Source: a virus
Length of the DNA stretch: 41,297 bases
Direction: 5' to 3' (one strand)
Virus record (IMG/VR): IMGVR_UViG_3300042988_001354
Location: 1 to 41,297 of that record
The translations under genes were made by a program, and so were the position numbers. Positions 29,027-38,300 of this stretch are shown here, piece after piece. The first letter of the stretch is position 1, and each line of letters opens with the position of its first letter. The notes below the pieces were generated by a model. That model saw only the letters and a list, made by a program, of their open reading frames with translations, had not been told where the DNA came from and searched no databases.

Positions 29027-29464
29027 ATGAATCGGATTCTTGCCGTAGCGCTGGTGGCCTGCCTCGTTGCCGGTTCCGCGCAAGCTGCGAAGACGTACCG
29101 CACGTGGTCTGCATCGGGTGTGGCCCTCACCGGCTCAGCCCCGAGTAGCGCACCGACTGCCACCACCGATGCGCTGAAGCTGAACGGCGTCATCGGCTTC
29201 CGCCTTACGGTGTGCGCCACCAGCGGGAACACCCTGACGGGGGGCACCCTCCGGGCCTACGTGTACAGCTCCTCGCTGGGGCTGTGGTCGCGCAACCCGG
29301 ACCTCGACCAGACCATCGGCACCCCCACCCACCGCTGCCGTCACTTCGCTGACCAAAGCGTGGTGGCCGGGAACAACGACTGGGTGAAGTACGTCACCGA
29401 TGCGGTCACCGTCAGCGCCGGGACCACCGTCACCGTCAGCATCTCCGCTGTGGTGGAGAGCTAA
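29027..29464 (+). CDS. Secreted-type protein with signal peptide, 145 aa
   Basis: The start ATG 29027 is set by GGAGGG upstream; a TTG at 28985 is not credible because it lies before the hairpin. The first 20 residues (MNRILAVALVACLVAGSAQA) form a textbook Sec signal peptide with likely cleavage after AQA. The mature part is beta-rich, Thr/Ser-rich, with two cysteines (LTVCATSG and THRCRHF). It heads the fibre cassette. It may be an exported or virion surface protein; no domain is recognised. Confidence 0.75.
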   Translation: MNRILAVALVACLVAGSAQAAKTYRTWSASGVALTGSAPSSAPTATTDALKLNGVIGFRLTVCATSGNTLTGGTLRAYVYSSSLGLWSRNPDLDQTIGTPTHRCRHFADQSVVAGNNDWVKYVTDAVTVSAGTTVTVSISAVVES

Positions 29465-29469
29465 CCGCC

Positions 29470-31044
29470 ATGCTCAGGCACGTCTTCATCCTCTTTGCCC
29501 TGCTCCCGTCGCTGGTGCTGGCGCAGAGCGAGGCGCTGCCTGGGAGCGGCGCCGCCGGCGACTACGTTGACGAGGCCGGCGACACTATGACGGGGCCCCT
29601 CGATATCTCGGGGAGTCGCTCGACCGGCATCCTTTCGCTGACGGGCGGCAACTACAGCGCAAGCTTCCTCATCACGAGGAACGAGACGCTGGGCACGGCG
29701 CCCGATGAGACGGTGAATCCGTACTTCCGCATCGGAGACATCCAGCTCGGCGGCGTTGACGCCCCGATGCTCATGGTCATGGCGGGGGCGGACAACCTCA
29801 CCGAAAAGCCCGCCTTCGTCATCGAATACACCGGCACCGTCGCCTCAGTCGCCGGAAACGTCCGCATCAGCCACGTCGAAGGCTTTCTGGGGCTGGGCGA
29901 TGTGGTGCCCGTCTTCCGGCTCTCGTCGGCCCCAAACATGGCACTGGAGATGGGGCCTGGCGGCTGCGTCGTCGAGGCCGGTGACCTCGTGCGGGCGACC
30001 AACGTGACGACCGCCACCTGCGCTACGCCTCATGAGATGGAGGCCGGAGACGCGTTCCTAATGAGCCACTCCGAGGCCAATTTCCCCGCCTTCACGTCCG
30101 TCACGAAGACCGTCGTCTCGGCTCCCACTGCCTACCAAATCACCTACTCAGACACCGGCACCAACGCCACCAGCACCATCGACCACCACATCAGCGGCAT
30201 GACGGACGTGCACTGGAAGCGGACCGGGCCGAACGCGGCGGCGATTGCCCTGGGTGGAACCAACCGAATCACGTTCGAGGCCGGGGAAATCAATATCCCC
30301 TCCGACGTGGACCTCTACGTCAACAAGAACGGAGGATCGCACCCGCTCCTCTGGGCGAACTACAGCTCCAACCGCGTCGGAATCGGAGCCACCACGCCGG
30401 GGGCCAAGCTGCATGTGGAGGGCACCGCCGCCAGCGAGAAGGTCGCCATCATCCAGGCGCCGGCCTCCAACAGTAATCACGTCATGGACTGGCAGAACTC
30501 GGCCGGTTCAAGCTTGGCCTTCGTCCGGTACGACGGGCTCATCTACTCAGGTCCCGGTTTCAACTCGTCTGTGACGCAGGTCACGCAGGCATCCGCGACG
30601 GGCACCGCGATTTACTACAACGGAGATCACCGAGCTGGCTGCTACAAGATGGTGCTCTACTACACCGCCTTCACGGCGGCGGCACTGACGCAGGATGTGA
30701 CGATTGCCACGCTGCCAGCAAAAACCCGAGTCACCAGCATCATCGTGGACACGCCGTACAACTATTGGGGCACTGGCGCGGGCGTCTACACGCTGCGAGT
30801 CGGCCACACCACGGGCGGGCAGGAGTACATCCTCGACCACGACGTTCGGAGCGGCGCCGTCACCAAGGGTTTGGTGGACGGCGACCTCGGCACGTCCATC
30901 AACCGGGCGAACGCCGTCCAGGGCGGCCACATCCCGAGCTGGACGACGACGACCGCAATCACCGCACGGCTCACGTCGGACGTGAACGTCAGCAACATCA
31001 CCGCCGGGCAGACGGACATCTACATCTGCCTGGAGTTCCCGTAG
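29470..31044 (+). CDS. Tail-fibre-like protein with signal peptide, 524 aa
   Basis: The start is ATG 29470, 5 nt after the previous stop, with only a weak ribosome site. The N-terminus (MLRHVFILFALLPSLVLAQS) is a signal-peptide-like leader with likely cleavage at VLA-QS. The next segment, GDYVDEAGDTMTGPLDISGS, is a classic phage tail-fibre repeat ('GdtMtGpL'). Beta-rich Gly/Ser/Thr repeats and NRVGIGATTPGAKLHVEGTA follow, another fibre-type motif. The C-terminus is a compact beta domain. The combination of a fibre with a Sec leader is unusual. Confidence 0.82.
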   Translation: MLRHVFILFALLPSLVLAQSEALPGSGAAGDYVDEAGDTMTGPLDISGSRSTGILSLTGGNYSASFLITRNETLGTAPDETVNPYFRIGDIQLGGVDAPMLMVMAGADNLTEKPAFVIEYTGTVASVAGNVRISHVEGFLGLGDVVPVFRLSSAPNMALEMGPGGCVVEAGDLVRATNVTTATCATPHEMEAGDAFLMSHSEANFPAFTSVTKTVVSAPTAYQITYSDTGTNATSTIDHHISGMTDVHWKRTGPNAAAIALGGTNRITFEAGEINIPSDVDLYVNKNGGSHPLLWANYSSNRVGIGATTPGAKLHVEGTAASEKVAIIQAPASNSNHVMDWQNSAGSSLAFVRYDGLIYSGPGFNSSVTQVTQASATGTAIYYNGDHRAGCYKMVLYYTAFTAAALTQDVTIATLPAKTRVTSIIVDTPYNYWGTGAGVYTLRVGHTTGGQEYILDHDVRSGAVTKGLVDGDLGTSINRANAVQGGHIPSWTTTTAITARLTSDVNVSNITAGQTDIYICLEFP

Positions 31045-31059
31045 CACCAAGGAGATTCC

Positions 31060-32607
31060 ATGCGACTGCTGATTGCCCTTCTGCTGTTACCGACTCTTGT
31101 GCTCGCCCAGAGCGAGGCTCCTTCAGGGGCGGGGGGAGGTGGTGGCTACACTCCCCCGAGCACGGCGGCAGCCACCACGGCGGAACTCACCTACTACGTC
31201 TCCTCCAGCGGAGACGACGACAACTCTTGCACCGACTCCGGTGAGCCATGCCTCACCATCAACGGTGCGCTGGCGAAGATTCCGACGACGCTCATCCACG
31301 CCACCACGGTGTCTGTCGGCGCGGGGACGTTCGACGGCTTCATCCTCGACGGCTTCACCGTCCGGCAGCTCGGCGCGTCCACGTCCAACATGGCGTCGCT
31401 CGACATCGTGGGCACGATGCAGGCGCCGACGCTGGCAAGCGGAGTCACCTCCGGCACCGTCACGTCTTACGCGGCAGCGTCGGGCAATACCTATCCCGTC
31501 GTCACGGTGACTGGTGCCGGATGGACGAGCAACGACCTGCGCGGCAAGTTCTTCCGGGCTACGGGTGGAACAGGGACGGGCCGCACCTACGCGATTGCCG
31601 AGAACACCGCCACCACCATCACGCTCGCGGGCGGTGTCACGGCGATGGACGCCACCACCACGTTCTCCCTACTGGAATCAGCCACCACCATCACATGCAA
31701 CCTCGGTCTGGTAGGGCGGACCGCGACGCCCTGGCAGTCGGACGTGGCGGCCACCAGCAGTCGCTCCTGCGTGATGGCGCGCAACCTGGGGCAAGGCTCG
31801 GCGGCCTCGTCGTTCTCCAGCTATCTGCCCTACCGCATCGTGGGGTTCGTCTTCTCGGGCGGGACGGTCGCGGTGGACATGCGCGACGTGTTCGGGCTGG
31901 AGCTGGGGTGGAACAAGTTCGTCTCACAGACGGGCACCGGGGCGGGCTCGCCGGCCGTGTTGCTCAACAACAGCATCAACCCGACACTGTTCCACAACTA
32001 CGCCGTGCTCATCGCAGACAAATGGTTCGCCAGTCAGGGCTCGGCGGGCATCAACGGCGCGACGCGCGGGCTGTATGCGGCTGGGAACGTGGTGTCCGGC
32101 GGCGGCTTCTACGGCGACAGCTTCACATCCTTGGACAACGGCCTGTTCTTGTCCAACTACGTCACGGGCGGGGACCACAACGTCGCCATCTTCTACTTCG
32201 ACGGCACGGTGGGGATGGTGTCGATGACGACTAACCGCGTGTCGGGGAACGCGGACACATCCGGCTCGTGCGTGCAGGTGGGCGGCAGCGCCATCTCCAT
32301 CGGCTCGTCGTTGGGCGGAACGCTGCGATTCAACGGAGGCGTCTACAATAGCTGCCGTCACGGCCTCGCGCTGTACGGCCCAGCGGTGGATGTGACGGTG
32401 ACGACCGGCACCCTCGAAGGCACCGGCAACGCCCGCTTCGGCATCCTCGCCCGCAACGGGGCGACGGTTCGGACCGCCACGTCCACGCTCACCGGCACGC
32501 TCGGGGATTTGTCCTTCGACGACGCAGCAGCCATCACCTACGCCACGGTCGTCGGCGCCACCCAGGTTGACGCGGTGCTGGGTGGGCACTTCAGGAACTC
32601 TCCATGA
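31060..32607 (+). CDS. Tailspike/beta-helix-like protein with signal peptide, 515 aa
   Basis: The start ATG 31060 has AAGGAG upstream. The leader (MRLLIALLLLPTLVLAQSEA) is strikingly like that of the preceding gene (shared LP-LVLAQSEA). A Gly-rich linker follows, then ELTYYVSSSGDDDNSCTDSG and TINGALAKIPTTLIHATTVS, the entry pattern of parallel beta-helix (pectate-lyase-like) domains found in tailspikes and depolymerases. Short repeated strands continue through the length. It probably binds or cleaves a surface polysaccharide. Catalytic residues cannot be picked by eye. Confidence 0.8.
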   Translation: MRLLIALLLLPTLVLAQSEAPSGAGGGGGYTPPSTAAATTAELTYYVSSSGDDDNSCTDSGEPCLTINGALAKIPTTLIHATTVSVGAGTFDGFILDGFTVRQLGASTSNMASLDIVGTMQAPTLASGVTSGTVTSYAAASGNTYPVVTVTGAGWTSNDLRGKFFRATGGTGTGRTYAIAENTATTITLAGGVTAMDATTTFSLLESATTITCNLGLVGRTATPWQSDVAATSSRSCVMARNLGQGSAASSFSSYLPYRIVGFVFSGGTVAVDMRDVFGLELGWNKFVSQTGTGAGSPAVLLNNSINPTLFHNYAVLIADKWFASQGSAGINGATRGLYAAGNVVSGGGFYGDSFTSLDNGLFLSNYVTGGDHNVAIFYFDGTVGMVSMTTNRVSGNADTSGSCVQVGGSAISIGSSLGGTLRFNGGVYNSCRHGLALYGPAVDVTVTTGTLEGTGNARFGILARNGATVRTATSTLTGTLGDLSFDDAAAITYATVVGATQVDAVLGGHFRNSP

Positions 32608-33935
32608 CGTGGAGTGAACGGCTGCTGTTGGCGTTCGGGGTGCTCTTCCTGTTCGCTGCCATGTGCATCGATGTGGATGCACACGCCCAGTCCGGCGTCA
32701 TGGTGCAGGACGAAGGCACCAACCAGGGCACGGCGAATCTCATCAACTGCTCAGGCAGCGGCGTCACGTGCACAATGAGCGGCAGACGCGCCACCATCGC
32801 CGTCACCGGAAGTAGCGGGCTCCCTGCTGACCCCGCCGCTTGCAGCTCCGGGCAGTACGTCACCGACCAGAACGCGAGCGGGACGCTCACGTGTGCACAG
32901 CCTGCCTTCTCCCAGCTGAGCGGCACAGCTACGGACGGGCAGCTCGCCAACAACTACTCAGGCGTCGGAGCATGCAGTGCGAACCAGTGGGCCAGCACTC
33001 TCAACGACAACGCGGCTCCGACCTGCACCCAGCCCGGGTTCTCCAACCTGAGCGGCACGGCCTCCATCGCTCAGGGCGGAACCACCGAGACGGCCAGCAC
33101 CGAAGACGCGGTGCTCGTGGGCAACAGCACCACCGACTGGGAGGCGAAGGTCCTCCCGAGTTGCTCGAACGCCACCACCTCCAAGCTCCTCTACAACTCC
33201 TCGACGAACACCTTCTCGTGCGGCACTGACACGGACACCGACTCGTCCGGGCTCGATACCCTCCTCTGGCACGAGTACGGGTACGTCGTCTTCCAGTGCC
33301 AGCCCGGGCACAGCGTCAGTGCGACGACCCCGTGGTACTGCCCCTGGGGCAACGCGAACATCTCGATGACCGGGACCATCTCCCTGCTCACGTCGAACGC
33401 GACCCGGCGGTACATCACCACCGCAACCTCGACCACGCTCAACGCCACCTCCGGGCACAACGGCAGCCTCGGCGGCATCACCCGAAGCAAGTGGGCGCCT
33501 CGACTGCTCACCATCTCGCTCAGCGACGACACCATCTCCAACCGGAGGGTGTGGTTCGGTCTGGTGGAAACAGGCATCGACGCCGTAGCGGTGAGGACCG
33601 AGGCATCCGGCACGGCAGCCAGCGTCAACGACTTCGCGGCGGTCGGATTCGATACCGCCGTCGATGCGAGCTGGATGCTCTGCACGGGCGACGGAACCAA
33701 CTACGGCTGCAAGGACACCGGCATCGACGTGGCGGCAGACACCGTTTACAAGATTGACCTCGACTGGCGGACCTCAGGGTCGGTGATTGCCGACATCAAC
33801 GACACCCGCACCGAGAAGACCTCCAACGTCTCCACGGCTGACGTAGCGCTCGGGGTCCAGATGACCGTCACCAACTTGAGCGGCGGAACCGCACGCGAGT
33901 ACCACTGGGGACGCTTGGAACTGGTGCAGAACTAG
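32604..33935 (+). CDS. Tail-fibre-like protein with hydrophobic leader, 443 aa
   Basis: The start ATG 32604 overlaps the previous stop as ATGA. Residues 6-20 are hydrophobic (RLLLAFGVLFLFAAM) and a likely cleavage site is AHA-QSG, again with Gln-Ser after Ala. Then come fibre-type repeats: TCAQPAFSQLSGTATDGQL and TCTQPGFSNLSGTASIAQG, a short tandem unit seen in many phage fibres. The C-terminal half is a beta-rich lectin-like domain (SGGTAREYHWGRLELVQN at the end). It probably belongs to the same adhesin set as the two genes before it. Confidence 0.78.
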   Translation: MTWSERLLLAFGVLFLFAAMCIDVDAHAQSGVMVQDEGTNQGTANLINCSGSGVTCTMSGRRATIAVTGSSGLPADPAACSSGQYVTDQNASGTLTCAQPAFSQLSGTATDGQLANNYSGVGACSANQWASTLNDNAAPTCTQPGFSNLSGTASIAQGGTTETASTEDAVLVGNSTTDWEAKVLPSCSNATTSKLLYNSSTNTFSCGTDTDTDSSGLDTLLWHEYGYVVFQCQPGHSVSATTPWYCPWGNANISMTGTISLLTSNATRRYITTATSTTLNATSGHNGSLGGITRSKWAPRLLTISLSDDTISNRRVWFGLVETGIDAVAVRTEASGTAASVNDFAAVGFDTAVDASWMLCTGDGTNYGCKDTGIDVAADTVYKIDLDWRTSGSVIADINDTRTEKTSNVSTADVALGVQMTVTNLSGGTAREYHWGRLELVQN

Positions 33936-33960
33936 GGGTAGAGATACGGGAGGAGATTCG

Positions 33961-34296
33961 ATGCCCAACACCGGAGAGATTCCCGTCGTCAATGTGAACG
34001 AGCGCACCACGTTCAGTTGGCCCATCGTGGTGGCAACGGGTGCGCTCATCCTCGGCATCGCAGAAGCCCGAAGCAAGGTGGCGAGTAACGAGAACGAGAT
34101 GACGGTACTGAAGGCTGAAGTCACCGCCCTCAAGCACGACATCGCTCAGCAGGTGAACGCCCTCAACCGGGACATGACCGAGCAGAAGGTGGCGACGGTG
34201 AGGCTGGAGGGGAAGGTAGACCTCGGCAACTCCAAGCTGGACTCCATCGTGGATTCGCTCACGGGTGGGCGGGCTCCGCGGAGGGCTGAGCGATGA
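33961..34296 (+). CDS. Membrane protein with coiled coil, lysis-associated, 111 aa
   Basis: The start ATG 33961 has GGAGGAG upstream. One transmembrane helix at about residues 19-36 (SWPIVVATGALILGIAEA) is followed by a long coiled coil (NEMTVLKAEVTALKHDIAQQ) and a Gly/Arg tail. The stop overlaps the endolysin start (ATGA). Single-pass proteins of this kind beside an endolysin include class III-like holins and accessory lysis proteins. The role is inferred from context. Confidence 0.68.
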   Translation: MPNTGEIPVVNVNERTTFSWPIVVATGALILGIAEARSKVASNENEMTVLKAEVTALKHDIAQQVNALNRDMTEQKVATVRLEGKVDLGNSKLDSIVDSLTGGRAPRRAER

Positions 34297-34793
34297 CCGA
34301 AGCCCGCCGGCGATTCGTGGAGTGGGCCAAGGCACAGGCAGGGGCCATCCCTCCCCGCTGGTACATCTGGGGCTCAGATGGGCCGGACACCTTCGACTGC
34401 TCCGGCTTCATCTGTGGAGGGCTGAAGGAAGTCCTCGGCCTCGACTGGACGCTCACGTGGTGGGCTGACCGGATGTGGAAGACGCTGGAGCACACGGAGG
34501 ACCCTCAGCCTGGGGACCTCGCCCTCTACGGGACCCACCGGAAAGCGACCCACGTGGAGATGGTGGTGGAAGGGCGCTACGGCCCCGTCATCGGAGCCTC
34601 GGGCGGGGACTCGAACACTCGCTCCGTGGCCGACGCTCAGCGGATGAACGCCAAGGTGAAGCAGAAGCCGCACGTCTTCTACCGCAAGGACTTCCTCGGC
34701 TTCTGCATCCTCTCCCCCTTGGACCGGCTACCGCCACGCGGCGTAGCTGTAGCCAGCGAGGAGCCCAAGGACGAAGGCTCCAATCACGGGTAG
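34293..34793 (+). CDS. NlpC/P60 endolysin, 166 aa
   Basis: The start ATG 34293 overlaps the previous gene. The catalytic segment is TFDCSGFICGG (Cys36), with PGDLALYG and THVEMVVEG (His87), the Cys-His pattern of NlpC/P60 peptidases that cut peptidoglycan stem peptides. There is no signal peptide or cell-wall-binding domain, so it depends on a holin. Its final 66 nt overlap, tail to tail, the end of the minus-strand membrane gene at 34728. Confidence 0.86.
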   Translation: MTEARRRFVEWAKAQAGAIPPRWYIWGSDGPDTFDCSGFICGGLKEVLGLDWTLTWWADRMWKTLEHTEDPQPGDLALYGTHRKATHVEMVVEGRYGPVIGASGGDSNTRSVADAQRMNAKVKQKPHVFYRKDFLGFCILSPLDRLPPRGVAVASEEPKDEGSNHG

Positions 34794-35042
34794 CAGCGGA
34801 GGCTGGGCCACCGTGGGCTGAGCCCTCAGCGCCTTCAGCTCCTCCTTGTCTGCCACCCGCTCTCTGGCGATGGTGACGCAGGAGCGCTCCTCCAGCCAGC
34901 AGCCAGCGCCGGGGGAGGGCTCTCCAGCCTTCACCTCGCGCACGTCCAGCAAGGTGGCCGCGGGGGAGTCCAGCTCCACCCCCTCCTCAACTCCCAGCCC
35001 AGGGCCGGAAGCGAGGAGGGTGAGCAGCACCAACGCCGTCAC
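34728..35042 (-). CDS. Small protein with signal-like N-terminus and C-terminal membrane helix
   Basis: The start is GTG 35042, overlapping the upstream stop as GTGA; 104 aa. The N-terminus (MTALVLLTLLASGPGLG) resembles a signal peptide or first helix. The middle is soluble with two cysteines (GCWLEERSC) and a helical part. The end (LLPVIGAFVLGLLAGYSYAA) is a clear transmembrane helix. This layout resembles spanin-type proteins that link membranes, but no lipobox is seen. It is the last late-unit gene and converges with the endolysin. A lysis role is likely, the exact class not. Confidence 0.62.
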   Translation of the reverse strand: MTALVLLTLLASGPGLGVEEGVELDSPAATLLDVREVKAGEPSPGAGCWLEERSCVTIARERVADKEELKALRAQPTVAQPPLLPVIGAFVLGLLAGYSYAAWR

Positions 35043-35353
35043 GGCTGAGGACCCACGACAGGCGAGTGCGGCTCCCGAAGGGCAGCCACCGCACCGGGCA
35101 GGTCCGTCACCTCCCTCCGTGCCCGCTCCTCCGCCACCAGCTTGGCGCGCTGAGCTTCCTTGTAGTTCGAGCCGAGCACCAACCCGGTGACGATGACGGT
35201 GATGGCGGCGATGTCCTCAGTGGTGAGGGCCAACCCGAAGCGGTGGTTGAGCGCAATCGCCAGCACCGCAAGGACACCCGCCAACCAGCGCCGGACAGTC
35301 CCCTGCTCCGCCGTCATCCACCCCAAGAGCATCTTCAAAACCTGCGCTGCCAT
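35039..35353 (-). CDS. Holin-like membrane protein, 104 aa
   Basis: The start is ATG 35353, overlapping the giant protein's stop (TGATG). Two hydrophobic helices are separated by a short turn: RRWLAGVLAVLAIALN and IAAITVIVTGLVLGS. A charged C-terminal tail follows (NYKEAQRAKLVAEERARREV). Size, two helices and charged tail fit class II-type holins that time host lysis. It is a late gene, while the endolysin lies on the plus strand. Confidence 0.72.
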   Translation of the reverse strand: MAAQVLKMLLGWMTAEQGTVRRWLAGVLAVLAIALNHRFGLALTTEDIAAITVIVTGLVLGSNYKEAQRAKLVAEERARREVTDLPGAVAALREPHSPVVGPQP

Positions 35354-38300
35354 CACTGCCTCGCTTTCTGCCGGGCTTCCGCCCGGCGCTTCTGTTCCGC
35401 CCGAAGAGCTTCCAACCGGCGGCGATTCGCTTCGAGATGCTGCTGCCGCTGCGCCACGGGTACCTGCGCACGGTTGATGCTACCCGTAGTCCGCGCTGCT
35501 TCACCGGAGATTCCACGGATGCGTGCGCCCACCCCCGCCGCGGAGCGCTCACCCACCGGCTCCACCGGGAAGGCAGCCGTCACGGGATTCATCCGAGCCG
35601 CCACCTGCCCAGGCGTGAGCGACTCCTCGTACCGCTTCAGCTGACCGGCACCCGGGTTGCCGAGTTCATCCTGCGCCTTCGCCAGCGCACCACTTCGGCG
35701 CATGAGCGTCTTGGTGGTGCTCATCACCCCAGGTTCGAGATAGTTGATGACCGCTTCCGCTGCCGGGCGGAGGGTGTCGTCAGGCAGCTTCTTCCGCGTC
35801 GGCACATCCACGTCCAGCCCGAGCGAGGACAGAAGGTTGCGCGCCTCGTTCTCACTCGTCCCGGACTCCACGAAGCCGAGCGCGATGTTGGCCGCAACCC
35901 GAGACAGGAGGCTGCTCTCCGGGTCCCCGCGTCCGAACATGGCAGTGGGGAAGAGCCCGCCCAGGGACACCACCTGCTTCCGCCCCTTCGCATCCGTGAA
36001 GGGCAGCCACTCCCTCATCGGGTTGTTCTCGATGTACTGCTGGCCAAGCATCGCTTCCGCTTCCGCCACTTCAGCGTCGGACATCCCGGCAGCAAGACGG
36101 AGAGTGGAGAAGAGGCCAGCCACCGCTCCCATGTGGGTGGCGACGTTGAACGCCTGCATCGTCCCCTCACCAGAAGTGAGGCCCGCCCACACCCCTCCCT
36201 GCTTCATCCGCTGAGCAACGTCCTTCCAGCGGACGGAGTTCGCCAACCAGTTCTTGTGCACCCGGATGTTGTCCACGTGCCAGCTGAGGAACGGAGCCAG
36301 GAAGCCCACGCTCCCGCGCGCGAGCTGCCGCACCCCATGACCCACCGACCCCGAGCTGGCGAAGTTCGAGTTCACGATGGCGGAGGCACGCGCCCGAGCG
36401 TCAGGCACCGACAGCTTCAGCCGGTCCACGCCCTTCTCCACCTGCTCGATGTAAGCGGCGAGCCGCCACACCGAGTCCATCGAATCCTTCACCGCTCCCA
36501 TCTTGGCCTTGCCGCGACCCCACACCTTCCCGGCGTCCTCGATGAACGCGCCCAGGGAGCCCGCCTCCGTAGCCTTGTGGAGCTGCGCGGCGATGGCCCT
36601 GCTCTCCGAGCCACCTGCGAACTCGGCACCCATCCCGGAGATGACGGCTCCGTCCTCCAGCGCCCACTGGTACCAGAGCGCGTCCCTCTTCTGAGGACGC
36701 GAGCCAGCCACCGTGGCGAAGGACTTGCCGTGCTCCACCATCGAACCCAGCGCCTGCCGCATGCGCGGCAAGAGCTTCGGGTTCCAGAACGGCAGCCCGC
36801 TCGCGGCGGCGTAGGTGCTGTTCCCCACGAAGTCCCGGATGTACGCCAGGGGGGAGAGGCCAATCTTCATCGTCTTCCACGTGGAAGCGAGAGAGGACGC
36901 CACCTCGCTCACGGCGTTCTGCACGCGGGGAGCAGGAGCCGCCATCACCGCTTCACGCAGCTGAGGAGCCACGTACTTCCCGGCCAGCGCTCCGTACAGC
37001 CGCTTGTTCTCGAAGGCGTTGAGGCTCTCGTCCCACACCGGAGCGTGGTGGAGATGCTCCATCGGCTTGTTGCTCCAGAAGACACCCTCGGAGCCGGGCA
37101 TGTCGATGAACGCCTGCGTGGCGCGAGCCTGCCGCCACATCCGCTCCACCTCCGACATCGAGGTGGCTACCACGTAGGCGGGAGAGTCAATCTCCCCTGC
37201 CGCCTTGCGGAGGTACCAAGGTACGTTGGCGCGATTCTTCAGCGCACCCGTCTGCAACTGGAACGCGCGCCACCGCTGCTGGAGGGAGAGCCGCGGGTCC
37301 CCCTGGAGGAAGTTCATCACCTGCGCGCGGGCGGCTTCCGCGGAGAGGCCGGACTCCTTCATGAGCTGCCGCACCGCCTCGCTCATCCTCCCGGCGTCAG
37401 GGACGAACTTCCGGTTCATGAAGGCGTGGTAGTCGCGGTGCAGCCACACGAAGCCTTCGCGGCCCTTCTCCAACATCCGCTTCACCTGCGACGGCTCGAA
37501 GTACCCCTGCTTCACCAAGTCGTACTGCATCGCCTCCTGCTGCTTGCGATACAGCTTGAAGAGGTTCTGCCAAGCCTCCGGCAAAGCCTCGACGGGGATG
37601 TTCCCCTTCCCCGTCTTGTGCTGCTCCACGAACGCCTTGATGAGCTTCGGGTTCGCCTTCTCCGCGGCAGCGAGCTGCTTGAACACCCGCGCCATCTGCA
37701 CATCCTGAATGTGGTGCGAGGCGCGCAGCGAGCGGACGAGCGCCGCCACTTCCGGGGCCGCACGGTGTTCCGGCAGGGAGAACTGCTCCCTCACCTTCTG
37801 GAGGTGGCTGCGCTCACCCACGATGTCACGACGCATCCGCTGGCCCATCTCCACGAGGTCCGGGTGGAGGTTGACGCCGTTCAGCCCCGGCAGCCCGTTG
37901 GGTGCCGGCGGAGCCTCCACCGTCCGGGGGTCCACGCGCGCGGTGTTGTCGGCCTGGGCGGCTGCCGTCTCCGCCACCGTCTTGGCCTTGGAGGAGTGGA
38001 CGCTCGCCGCGGGAGAGCGGAGGTCCTCGAACATCGCCTCCACCGGTGGGGCGGGGGGTCGGTTCGGGTCGGCGGCAGGCCCCGGGACGTTGCCCAGAAT
38101 CTCCTTCCCCAGCTGCTCCTGCCGTGCCGCCCGCGCCTTGGTCCGGGGCGTCTCCACTGTGGGACTGGTGAGGGGAGCCTCGAAGGGTGCCCCCGGCACC
38201 CGATGCTTGGGGGGTCCCATCACGTCGGGAGGTGCGGCGGTGTCGGGGACGGGCACACCCTGCACCCGGTACTCGAACGGGTCGGCCCACTTCCGGCTGA

